64,000 bases of DNA from Lachnospiraceae bacterium (GTDB lineage Bacteria > Bacillota > Clostridia > Lachnospirales > Lachnospiraceae). The notes beneath the pieces were generated by a model. The model saw only the letters and a list, made by a program, of their open reading frames with translations. It searched no databases and had not been told where the DNA came from. The DNA lies in the NCBI GenBank assembly GCA_017550535.1, contig JAFZOS010000039.1, positions 62,001-126,000 of the forward strand, given 5' to 3'. Every line of letters starts with the position of its first letter. Positions within the stretch are counted from its first letter, which is position 1. Positions 53,822 to 64,000 of this stretch are shown piece after piece. A program made the translations under genes and the position numbers.

Positions 53822-54925
53822 ATGAAGATAAGCTGTTCAAAAAATAATCTTCTAAATGGTGTACAGATAGTTTATAAAGCAGTTCCGAGTAAAACTACCA
53901 TGACAATACTCGAATGTATACTTATAGAAGCTTTTAACGGAAGGATAAAGCTTACAGCAAATGATACGGAACTTGGTATAGAAACTTATATTGAAGGAAA
54001 TATATCAGAAGAAGGAGATATATGTATAGATGCCAGGATGCTTCAGGATATGGTAAGAAAGCTTCCTGATAATGATATTAAAATAGAAACTGATGAAAAA
54101 AACACTGCCTTTATAACCTGTGAGAAATCAAGATGCAATATATCGGGTAAATCATCTGAAGAGTTTTCTTATCTTCCCGATCTTGAAAAGGATAATCCTC
54201 TTATAATATCTCAATATAATTTAAAGGAAGTAGTAAGGCAGACTATATTTTCAACAGCTCCCGAAACAGAACCAAATAAGATGATGACAGGAGAGTTGTT
54301 TGAAATAAAAGGTAACAGGTTAAGGGTGGCTGCTCTTGACGGACACAGGCTTTCAATAAGAAATATAGAATTACGTAATGTTTATGATGATAAAAGGGTT
54401 ATAGTACCGGGAAAGGTACTTAATGAAATAAGTAAAATATTATCCGGTGATACGGATAAGGATGTAAGTATATATTTTACAAAGAATCATATATTATTTG
54501 AATTTGATGAAACAGTTGTGGTATCAAGGCTTCTGGAAGGCAAATATTTTAATATAGATCAAATGCTTACCAGTGATTATGAAACAAAATTCAATATAAA
54601 CAAAAAAGAATTTATTGATTGTATTGACAGATCCATGCTTTTTGTAAAGGAAGGAGATAAAAAACCCCTTTCAATAGATGTTACGGATAATAACATTGCG
54701 GTAAGCATATCATCGTCAATAGGTAATTTTGATGAAGATATAGATATAAATAAATCAGGTAAAGATGTAAAGATGGGATTTAATCCCAAATTCATACTTG
54801 ATGCATTAAGAGCAATAGATGAAGAAAATGTTGATTTTTATATAGTAAATGCAAAAGCTCCATGTTTTATAAGGGATGAAAAAGAAAACTACATTTATCT
54901 GGTATTACCTGTCAACACTAGATAA
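53822..54925 (+). CDS. dnaN: DNA polymerase III sliding clamp (beta subunit)
   Basis: A 367-residue protein with three clamp domains: 'AVPSKTTMTILECILIEAFNGRIKLTANDTELGIET', 'ALDGHRLSIR', 'KPLSIDVTDNNIAVSISS', and a C-terminal 'YIYLVLPVNTR' in place of the usual MPMR. AAAGGAAAAACGAA precedes the ATG. Confidence 0.97.
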   Translation: MKISCSKNNLLNGVQIVYKAVPSKTTMTILECILIEAFNGRIKLTANDTELGIETYIEGNISEEGDICIDARMLQDMVRKLPDNDIKIETDEKNTAFITCEKSRCNISGKSSEEFSYLPDLEKDNPLIISQYNLKEVVRQTIFSTAPETEPNKMMTGELFEIKGNRLRVAALDGHRLSIRNIELRNVYDDKRVIVPGKVLNEISKILSGDTDKDVSIYFTKNHILFEFDETVVVSRLLEGKYFNIDQMLTSDYETKFNINKKEFIDCIDRSMLFVKEGDKKPLSIDVTDNNIAVSISSSIGNFDEDIDINKSGKDVKMGFNPKFILDALRAIDEENVDFYIVNAKAPCFIRDEKENYIYLVLPVNTR

Positions 54926-55007
54926 TATGCGATTTAAATTAAATAACACTATAAAATAACATATTAAAATAACACTAAAATATAAATTAAATAACATATT
55001 ATATATT
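54926..55007. repeat. AAATAACA-rich spacer before the S4 gene
   Basis: An 82-base gap with at least four copies of TAAATAACA(C/T)-like words in direct order, resembling the mnmE-mnmG spacer. Confidence 0.45.
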
Positions 55008-55214
55008 ATGATAGAAATAAATATAAGGGATGAGTTTATTAAACTTGGCCAGCTCCTTAAACTTGCTTCTTTAGTAGGATCAGGATTGGGAGCAAAGGTT
55101 GAGATAATAAACGGTAATGTAAAATTAAACGGAAATACCGAATTACAACGGGGAAAAAAGGTATATCCCGGTGATATTGTTGAATTTAAGGGAGAAAAAA
55201 TAAAGGTATTATAA
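55008..55214 (+). CDS. S4-domain RNA-binding protein YaaA/RlbA
   Basis: A 68-residue S4 protein: 'FIKLGQLLKLASLVGSGLGAKVEIINGNVKLNGNTELQRGKKVYPGDIVEF'. Located between dnaN and recF in most Firmicutes. Its RNA target is probably ribosomal (by family). The ATG has no strong Shine-Dalgarno. Confidence 0.93.
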   Translation: MIEINIRDEFIKLGQLLKLASLVGSGLGAKVEIINGNVKLNGNTELQRGKKVYPGDIVEFKGEKIKVL

Positions 55215-55215
55215 T

Positions 55216-58235
<3,020 letters not shown>

Positions 58236-58245
58236 AGGTGTAATG

Positions 58246-60864
58246 ATGGATGACAAAATATTCGACAAAATCCATGAGGTCGATCTGAAAAAAACAATGG
58301 AAGGCTCTTATATCGATTACGCGATGAGCGTTATCGCAGCCAGGGCACTTCCGGATGTAAGGGACGGAATGAAACCGGTGCAGCGCCGCATTCTTTATGC
58401 AATGTCCGAGCTTGGTAACTATCCCGACAAACCGCACAGAAAATGTGCACGTATTGTCGGCGATACGATGGGTAAATATCATCCTCACGGCGACAGTTCA
58501 ATATACGGAGCACTGGTAAACATGGCTCAGGACTGGTCGATGAGGTGTACCCTTATTGACGGTCACGGCAATTTCGGTTCTGTCGACGGCGACGGCGCAG
58601 CAGCAATGCGATACACCGAAGCAAGGCTTTCTAAGATCTCGATGGAAATGCTTGCCGACATAAACAAGGATACGGTTGATTTTATCCCTAACTTTGACGA
58701 AACGGAAAAAGAACCTACCGTACTTCCGAGCCGCTTTCCAAATCTCCTTGTAAACGGTACTACCGGTATAGCGGTAGGCATGGCCACAAATATTCCTCCT
58801 CATAATCTAGGTGAAATAATAGCAGCTGTTGTTAAAATGATCGATAACAGGATCGAAGAAGGCAGGGATACCGATATCGACGAACTTCTCCCTATTGTTA
58901 AGGGTCCTGATTTTCCGACCGGAGGAGTTATTTTGGGAACCAGGGGAGTTGAGGAAGCCTATCGTACAGGAAGGGGTAAGATAAGGGTTCGCGGCGTTAC
59001 CGATATTGAGACCATGCCTAATGGAAAGAGCCGCATCATAATCACCGAACTTCCATACCTTGTAAACAAGGCCAAGCTTATCGAAAAGATAGCCGAGCTT
59101 GTTAAGGATAAAAAGATAGACGGGATCACCGACCTAAGGGATGAATCAGACCGTGACGGTATGAGGGTCGTTGTTGAACTCAGAAGAGACGTAAACGCCA
59201 ACATAATACTTAATCAGTTATATAAGCATACCCAGCTTCAGGATACCTTCGGTGTGATAATGCTGGCTCTCGTAAACAATGAACCGAAGGTAATGAACCT
59301 TATCCAGATCCTGGGACAGTACTTAAAGCATCAGGAAGATGTAGTAACCAGGCGCACAAAGTTTGATCTAAACAAGGCCGAAGAGAGAGCGCATATATTG
59401 GAAGGATTACTCATCGCACTTGATAATATCGATGAAGTGATCAAGATAATCAGGGGAAGCAAAACGGTTGCCGATGCGAAGGCACAGCTTATTGAAAGGT
59501 TTGCTCTTACGGATGCGCAGGCGCAGGCGATCGTTGATATGAGGCTGCGTGCACTGACAGGTCTTGAACGCGAGAAGCTTGAAGAAGAATACGCGGAACT
59601 CCAGAGAAAGATCGCGGAATACAAGGCGATACTTGCCGATGAGAAGCTGCTCCTCGGCGTTATAAGGAAGGAGATCCTTATAATTTCCGACAAGTATAAC
59701 GACGAAAGGCGTACGAAGATAGGCTTCGATGAATACGATATCACAATGGAAGACCTTGTTCCCAAGGAGAATACGGTCATTGCCATGACTTCGCTCGGTT
59801 ATATAAAGAGGATGACAGTAGATAACTTCAAGTCACAGCATCGAGGCGGCAAGGGCATAAAGGGAATGTCAACGATAGAGGATGATTACATCGAGGATCT
59901 TCTTATGACCATGAGCCACGATTATATCATGTTCTTTACCGACAAGGGCCGTGTATACAGGCTTAAGGCTTATGAGATCCCCGAAGCCGGCAGGACTTCG
60001 AGGGGTGTTGCCATCATTAATCTTCTGCAGCTTATGCCGGGTGAAAAGATAAGCGCCATCATCCCTATAAAGGAATATGATGAGAACCGAAACCTGTTCA
60101 TGGTAACAAAGAAGGGCATAGTCAAGAAGACCAATATTATGGAATACGTAAACATACGTAAGAACGGACTTATCGCGATAAACTTAAAAGACGATGACGA
60201 GCTTATCGAGGTTAAATCGACCGATGCCAATACCCATATATTCTTAGTAACCAAAAACGGTATCTGCATAAGGTTTAAGGAAACAGATGTAAGGTGTACC
60301 GGAAGGTCGTCAATGGGTGTAAGGGGCATGAACCTTGTCGACGGTGATGAGATAGTAGGCATGCAGCTTGACCATCAGGGTGAAACACTTCTTATAGCAT
60401 CCGAGAAGGGCTACGGCAAGCGTACGAAGATAGATGAGTTTACGGTACAGCACCGCGGCGGTAAGGGTATCAAGTGCTATAAGATAATGGATAAAACAGG
60501 ATATGTGGTCGGCGTCAAGGGTGTTAATGAGAATCACGAGATCATGATGATAACCACGGAAGGCACGATAATACAGATACCGATGAAGGATGTATCGATA
60601 CTCGGAAGGAACACATCCGGTGTTAAGCTCATAAACCTTGATGATAAGGTAAGGGTTGCCAAGATAGCCAAGGTACGTGAAAAGGTATCAGACGGCGTAA
60701 ATGAGACAGAGGATGATGATATACAGGATATCGTTGATGATACCGACAGGGAAGCTGTAGATCCTGCACTTGTGATAGTTCACGATGAGGTTGATATCCC
60801 GGATGATCTTGACGATGAAGATGGTTTCGAAGAAGCGGAAGAAACCTCTGAAGAAGACGAGTAA
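58246..60864 (+). CDS. gyrA: DNA gyrase subunit A
   Basis: An 872-residue protein. N-terminal '[21 protein letters not shown]', QRDR segment [17 protein letters not shown], catalytic Tyr region '[13 protein letters not shown]', and the GyrA-box '[10 protein letters not shown]'. The C-terminus is an acidic tail (ending EETSEEDE). Two ATGs occur in tandem; AGAGGTG fits the second (58246) better. It starts 7-10 bases after gyrB. Confidence 0.98.
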   Translation: MDDKIFDKIHEVDLKKTMEGSYIDYAMSVIAARALPDVRDGMKPVQRRILYAMSELGNYPDKPHRKCARIVGDTMGKYHPHGDSSIYGALVNMAQDWSMRCTLIDGHGNFGSVDGDGAAAMRYTEARLSKISMEMLADINKDTVDFIPNFDETEKEPTVLPSRFPNLLVNGTTGIAVGMATNIPPHNLGEIIAAVVKMIDNRIEEGRDTDIDELLPIVKGPDFPTGGVILGTRGVEEAYRTGRGKIRVRGVTDIETMPNGKSRIIITELPYLVNKAKLIEKIAELVKDKKIDGITDLRDESDRDGMRVVVELRRDVNANIILNQLYKHTQLQDTFGVIMLALVNNEPKVMNLIQILGQYLKHQEDVVTRRTKFDLNKAEERAHILEGLLIALDNIDEVIKIIRGSKTVADAKAQLIERFALTDAQAQAIVDMRLRALTGLEREKLEEEYAELQRKIAEYKAILADEKLLLGVIRKEILIISDKYNDERRTKIGFDEYDITMEDLVPKENTVIAMTSLGYIKRMTVDNFKSQHRGGKGIKGMSTIEDDYIEDLLMTMSHDYIMFFTDKGRVYRLKAYEIPEAGRTSRGVAIINLLQLMPGEKISAIIPIKEYDENRNLFMVTKKGIVKKTNIMEYVNIRKNGLIAINLKDDDELIEVKSTDANTHIFLVTKNGICIRFKETDVRCTGRSSMGVRGMNLVDGDEIVGMQLDHQGETLLIASEKGYGKRTKIDEFTVQHRGGKGIKCYKIMDKTGYVVGVKGVNENHEIMMITTEGTIIQIPMKDVSILGRNTSGVKLINLDDKVRVAKIAKVREKVSDGVNETEDDDIQDIVDDTDREAVDPALVIVHDEVDIPDDLDDEDGFEEAEETSEEDE

Positions 60865-60895
60865 TTTACTCGTAAATGTATAATATACTGTTTTT

Positions 60896-60931
60896 AAGGG
60901 GTAAATTCAGGCATTTACCCCTTATAGTTTT
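60896..60931 (+). terminator. Terminator after gyrA
   Basis: An 11-bp stem (AAGGGGTAAAT 60896-60906 with ATTTACCCCTT 60913-60923) followed by ATAGTTTT, ending the dnaA-gyrA transcript. Confidence 0.85.
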
Positions 60932-60945
60932 AAAGGAATAATCAT

Positions 60946-61788
60946 ATGAGGGAACTTAACGTAAGCGTCATAACCGATAATCTTAAGGATATGTGCATCG
61001 AAGCAGCACATTATCTTACGGATGATATGAAGGACTGTCTGAACAGTGCGGAAAAATGTGAAGAATCACCCCTGGGAAGACAGATCCTTGAACAGCTTAA
61101 GGAGAACCTTGATATAGCGGGAAAGGATATGATCCCGATATGTCAGGATACAGGAATGGCGGTAGTGTTTGCTGAGATAGGGCAGGATGTGCATTTTACC
61201 GGCGGATCACTAGAAGAAGCGATCAATGAAGGAGTAAGAAGGGGATATGTTGACGGATATCTGCGAAAATCCGTAGTTTCCGATCCAATAATCAGGGAAA
61301 ACACAAAGGATAATACTCCTGCTGTTATACACTACGATATTGTTCCCGGTGATAAAGTTAGGCTTACAATAGCTCCAAAGGGTTTTGGAAGCGAAAATAT
61401 GAGCAGGATCTATATGTTAAAACCGGCAGACGGGATAGATGGGGTAAAGGAAGCGATCCTTAATGCCGTATCAGAAGCGGGACCTAATGCCTGTCCGCCC
61501 ATGGTCGTGGGAGTAGGTATAGGCGGAACCTTCGAAAAGTGTGCGATCCTTGCAAAAAAGGCGCTGACGAGGCCAGTTAATAAACGCTCAGATGTTGGGT
61601 ATATAGCAGAACTTGAAGAAGAAATGCTTGAAAAGATCAATAATTTAGGAATAGGACCTGGCGGTCTCGGTGGTTCTACCACGGCTTTTGCCGTAAATAT
61701 CGAAACCTATGCCACACATATAGCAGGCCTGCCGGTAGCCGTTAACATCTGCTGCCATGTCAACCGCCATTCAGTCCGTATTATCTGA
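60946..61788 (+). CDS. fumA: Fumarate hydratase class I, alpha subunit
   Basis: A 280-residue iron-sulfur enzyme subunit: 'IPICQDTGMAVVFAEIG', 'HYDIVPGDKVRLTIAPKGFGSENMSRIYML', 'PPMVVGVGIGGTFEKCAILAKKAL', with Cys residues for the cluster. It interconverts malate and fumarate (or is L-tartrate dehydratase, the close relative). Starts 23 bases after the gyrA terminator stem. Confidence 0.93.
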   Translation: MRELNVSVITDNLKDMCIEAAHYLTDDMKDCLNSAEKCEESPLGRQILEQLKENLDIAGKDMIPICQDTGMAVVFAEIGQDVHFTGGSLEEAINEGVRRGYVDGYLRKSVVSDPIIRENTKDNTPAVIHYDIVPGDKVRLTIAPKGFGSENMSRIYMLKPADGIDGVKEAILNAVSEAGPNACPPMVVGVGIGGTFEKCAILAKKALTRPVNKRSDVGYIAELEEEMLEKINNLGIGPGGLGGSTTAFAVNIETYATHIAGLPVAVNICCHVNRHSVRII

Positions 61789-61858
61789 TCAGGTATCTAA
61801 ACAGGAGTAACCCTTCCCATTAAGGGTGGTCCCCGTAGGGAAAGGTGAGGTGCTAATA

Positions 61859-62410
61859 ATGAATAAAACCATATCCACACCACTAAATGACAGTATAATA
61901 AACGATCTTCACTCCAGCGACTATGTATACATAACAGGAACTATATATACGGCAAGAGATGCCGCACATAAGAGGATGTACGAAGCCATTGAAAATGGTG
62001 AAGAACTGCCATTTGATGTTAAGGACAATATCATTTATTACATGGGGCCGTCTCCTGCAAGGGAAGGCCGCCCTATAGGCTCAGCAGGACCCACTACCGC
62101 CACCAGGATGGATAAATACGCACCGGCGCTGCTTGACTTAGGGCTTAAAGGTATGATAGGCAAGGGAAAACGCAGGAAGGATGTTAAAGATTCCATGATA
62201 AAGAACAATGCGGTTTATTTTGCTGCTGTAGGCGGTGCGGGAGCAATCTTAAGCAAGTGCATTGAGGAATCCGAAGTGATTGCTTATGACGACCTTGGGA
62301 CAGAAGCGATAAGGAAGCTTAAGGTAAAGGATTTTCCGGTGATCGTAGTCATTGACCGGGAGGGAAATGACCTTTACGAAACCGCGGCACTTAAGTATAA
62401 AAAGGACTGA
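61859..62410 (+). CDS. fumB: Fumarate hydratase class I, beta subunit
   Basis: A 183-residue subunit: 'LHSSDYVYITGTIYTARDAAHKRM', 'YMGPSPAREGRPIGSAGPTTATRMDKYAPALLDLGLKGMIGKG', 'YFAAVGGAGAILSKCIEESEVIAYDDLGTEAIRKL'. It completes the active site with the alpha subunit. I chose the ATG at 61859 with GGTGAGGTG upstream; an earlier in-frame start at 61826 adds 11 residues and is poorly placed. A GC-rich inverted repeat (ACCCTTCCC...GGGAAAGG) lies in the gap. Confidence 0.93.
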   Translation: MNKTISTPLNDSIINDLHSSDYVYITGTIYTARDAAHKRMYEAIENGEELPFDVKDNIIYYMGPSPAREGRPIGSAGPTTATRMDKYAPALLDLGLKGMIGKGKRRKDVKDSMIKNNAVYFAAVGGAGAILSKCIEESEVIAYDDLGTEAIRKLKVKDFPVIVVIDREGNDLYETAALKYKKD

Positions 62411-62421
62411 AAAGTGGTTTG

Positions 62422-62450
62422 TTGACAAAGAATGGAGCCTTTAGTATAAT
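62422..62450 (+). promoter_or_regulatory. Consensus promoter of tRNA-Ser
   Basis: TTGACA (62422-62427), exactly 17 bases, TATAAT (62445-62450); a perfect sigma-70 promoter 18 bases before the tRNA. Confidence 0.92.
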
Positions 62451-62468
62451 CTTACTGTTCAGCGGTAC

Positions 62469-62556
62469 GGAGAAATACTCAAGAGGCTGAAGAGGCGCCC
62501 CTGCTAAGGGTGTAGGTCGGGCAACCGGCGCGAGGGTTCAAATCCCTCTTTCTCCG
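62469..62556 (+). tRNA. tRNA-Ser (anticodon GCT)
   Basis: An 88-base class II tRNA: acceptor GGAGAAA with TTTCTCC, anticodon loop CTGCTAA (GCT, reads AGC/AGU), long variable arm, T arm GAGGG-TTCAAAT-CCCTC, discriminator G. CCA is not encoded. Confidence 0.95.
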
Positions 62557-62561
62557 CGAAG

Positions 62562-62602
62562 GCTTCATCTTGGATCTTTAAGATCACGGATGAAGCTTTT
62601 TT
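62562..62602 (+). terminator. Terminator after tRNA-Ser
   Basis: Stem GCTTCATC (62562-62569) with GATGAAGC (62589-62596), six T following; the loop holds a GATCTTTAAGATC palindrome. Confidence 0.88.
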
Positions 62603-62641
62603 ATACGATATGATCTGAAACAGGGCAGATACGGAGTATAT

Positions 62642-64000
62642 ATGATAAACATACTAGATATGCTTGAAAAAGCAGCAGAAAAATACGGCGAGAAAACGGC
62701 ATATTCGGATCCGGATAATAAGATAAGCTTTAAGGATCTTGAAATTAAAGCAAAAAAAACAGCATCCCGATTGCTTGAAAATCCGGATATTAATGTTTTT
62801 GAACCCGAAAGCGCGGCAGTATTTTATATGGAAAAAAGCGTGGATGCGCTTACAGTAATGTTTGCCGCAATGTATCTTGGTTCATTTTACAGCTTTATTG
62901 ATATAAGACAGACAAAAAACAGGGCAGAAAGCATAATAAACGTGCTCGAACCGGCTTATATAATCACTGACGAAGCAAACAGGGATGCACTCTATACATT
63001 TGATATTGATAATAAGTTTAAGGAAAGGATCTTTGATATACATAAACTTCTCAGGGATGCAGAAAATGCGGTTATTAATGAAGATGCTCTGCTTAAGTTA
63101 AGGACCGGATTCTATGACAAAATGCCGCTGTATGTTAATTTTACCAGCGGAAGTACAGGAGTTCCCAAGGGCGTTGCGGTAGGGCACGCTTCTGTTATTG
63201 AGTTTATACGTGAATTTACCGGGGTTTTTGACATTACATCGGATGATGTGATCGCAAACCAGGCACCGTTTGATTTTGACGTATCAGTCAAGGATATCTA
63301 CAGCGGACTTTATACCGGAGCAGGGACAGTCCTTATACCGAGGGAGTATTTTTCGAATCCGTCGGTATTAATGGGCTATCTTACGGATAACAAGGTAACC
63401 ACGCTTATCTGGGCAGTGTCGGCTATGTGTTTTGTCTCTATCATGAACGGACTTGAGTATAAAACACCGAAAACCATAAGAAAAGTAATGTTTTCGGGAG
63501 AATTGATGCCGGTAAAACAGCTTAATAAGTGGAAAAAGTTCCTTCCCGATGCAATGTATGTAAATCTTTACGGACCTACCGAGATAACCTGTAACTGTAC
63601 TTATCATATACTTGACCGGGAATATGAAAAGGACGAAGTCATCCCTATAGGAATTCCGTTCAGAAACGAGAAAGTCTTTCTTCTTGATGAGAACGACAGG
63701 GAAATAAAGAAAGCCGGGATCGAGGGAGAGATCTGTGTTTCGGGTTCCTGCCTGGCCCTCGGATATTATAGGGAGCCTGACAAGACAGCTGAGGTTTTTG
63801 TGCAGAATCCACTCAATTCAAGGTTTTCAGAACAGATATACAGGACAGGAGATCTTGGAAAATATGATGAGAGCGGTCTTTTGTATTATACTTCACGCAA
63901 AGATTTCCAGATAAAGCACATGGGACAAAGGATTGAGTTATCGGATATAGATGTTTCCGCAATGTCTATTGACGGAGTATCACGTGCACTCAGCATTTAT
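62642..64000 (+). CDS. dltA: DltA-like amino-acid adenylation enzyme, truncated by window end
   Basis: 453 codons run to the right edge without a stop. Motifs: 'FTSGSTGVPKGVAVGH' (P-loop-like A3), 'GPTEITCNCTYH' (A5), 'YRTGDLGKYDESG' (A7) and 'RKDFQIKHMGQRIEL' (A8). These are the core motifs of AMP-forming adenylation domains, with the DltA-type 'DFQIK.xG.RiEL' end. DltA activates D-Ala and loads it on the carrier DltC. Two Cys in 'TCNC' near the substrate pocket are unusual. GGAG lies 6 bases before the ATG. It could head a second dlt operon to the right or serve the locus at 32-35 kb. Confidence 0.75.
   Translation, partial: MINILDMLEKAAEKYGEKTAYSDPDNKISFKDLEIKAKKTASRLLENPDINVFEPESAAVFYMEKSVDALTVMFAAMYLGSFYSFIDIRQTKNRAESIINVLEPAYIITDEANRDALYTFDIDNKFKERIFDIHKLLRDAENAVINEDALLKLRTGFYDKMPLYVNFTSGSTGVPKGVAVGHASVIEFIREFTGVFDITSDDVIANQAPFDFDVSVKDIYSGLYTGAGTVLIPREYFSNPSVLMGYLTDNKVTTLIWAVSAMCFVSIMNGLEYKTPKTIRKVMFSGELMPVKQLNKWKKFLPDAMYVNLYGPTEITCNCTYHILDREYEKDEVIPIGIPFRNEKVFLLDENDREIKKAGIEGEICVSGSCLALGYYREPDKTAEVFVQNPLNSRFSEQIYRTGDLGKYDESGLLYYTSRKDFQIKHMGQRIELSDIDVSAMSIDGVSRALSIY

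Noticed and set aside
61789-61858. Possible riboswitch before the fumarase beta subunit
   Set aside because: Only a short inverted repeat is present; it does not match any riboswitch I know and is too short.

Overview
This is a replication-origin window from a Lachnospiraceae-type bacterium (Clostridia). The evidence is: the gene order rpmH-rnpA-yidD-yidC-jag-mnmE-mnmG-rsmG-parA-parB on one side of a DnaA-box cluster, with dnaA-dnaN-S4-recF-gyrB-gyrA on the other; strong AGGAGG-type ribosome binding sites; DUF3881, DUF4446 and TSCPD family proteins typical of this group; an archaeal/eukaryal-type short ProS; and tRNAs without encoded CCA next to a full-length cca gene. Almost all genes run away from the origin near 52.06 kb (minus to the left, plus to the right). 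The few exceptions on the left arm are a surface protein, a MATE exporter, two DD-carboxypeptidases and an acyltransferase. The few kilobases around oriC are visibly more A+T-rich than the arms.

Left to right: (1) 0.1-5.8 kb, a minus-strand cluster of a TPM-domain protein, zinc-ribbon proteins (one with six 33-bp tandem repeats), an AIM24-like protein and a lipoprotein; (2) 6.0-8.5 kb, a large Big2/Ig-like secreted protein; (3) 8.5-24.8 kb, ddl, a MATE exporter, an XRE/membrane-protein pair, then a long collinear run read as proS-ackA-cca-PEGA protein-esterase-polytopic PTPS-related membrane protein-GH9-like lipoprotein-alpha/beta hydrolase-membrane-anchored MurF; an RluA-type pseudouridine synthase lies upstream of it; (4) 24.9-32.2 kb, two DD-carboxypeptidases, an acyltransferase-3 protein, trmB, a TSCPD protein, a DEDDh exonuclease and small or unknown proteins; (5) 32.4-35.2 kb, an envelope O-acylation locus: SGNH (DltD-like), acyl carrier protein, MBOAT (DltB-like) and a previously uncalled 40-residue DltX-like microprotein, followed by tRNA-Arg; (6) 35.2-40.8 kb, a complete five-gene oligopeptide ABC transporter; (7) 40.9-51.9 kb, DUF3881, DUF4446, parB, parA, parS sites, a coiled-coil protein, rsmG, mnmG, mnmE, jag, yidC, yidD, rnpA and rpmH; (8) 51.9-60.9 kb, oriC and the dnaA-gyrA block; (9) 60.9-64 kb, a two-subunit class I fumarase, tRNA-Ser and the 5' part of a DltA-like adenylation enzyme.

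The recurring accessory theme is D-alanine and envelope chemistry: Ddl, a MurF paralogue whose N-terminal domain is replaced by membrane helices, two DD-carboxypeptidases, an MBOAT/SGNH/ACP/microprotein transfer machine and a DltA-like activating enzyme. The most interesting candidates are the DltX-like microprotein with its C-terminal Tyr-x-x-Phe motif, the membrane-MurF envelope operon, three parS sites (one inside rsmG), and an apparently leaderless acyltransferase mRNA. No CRISPR array, insertion sequence, integrase or prophage was seen.
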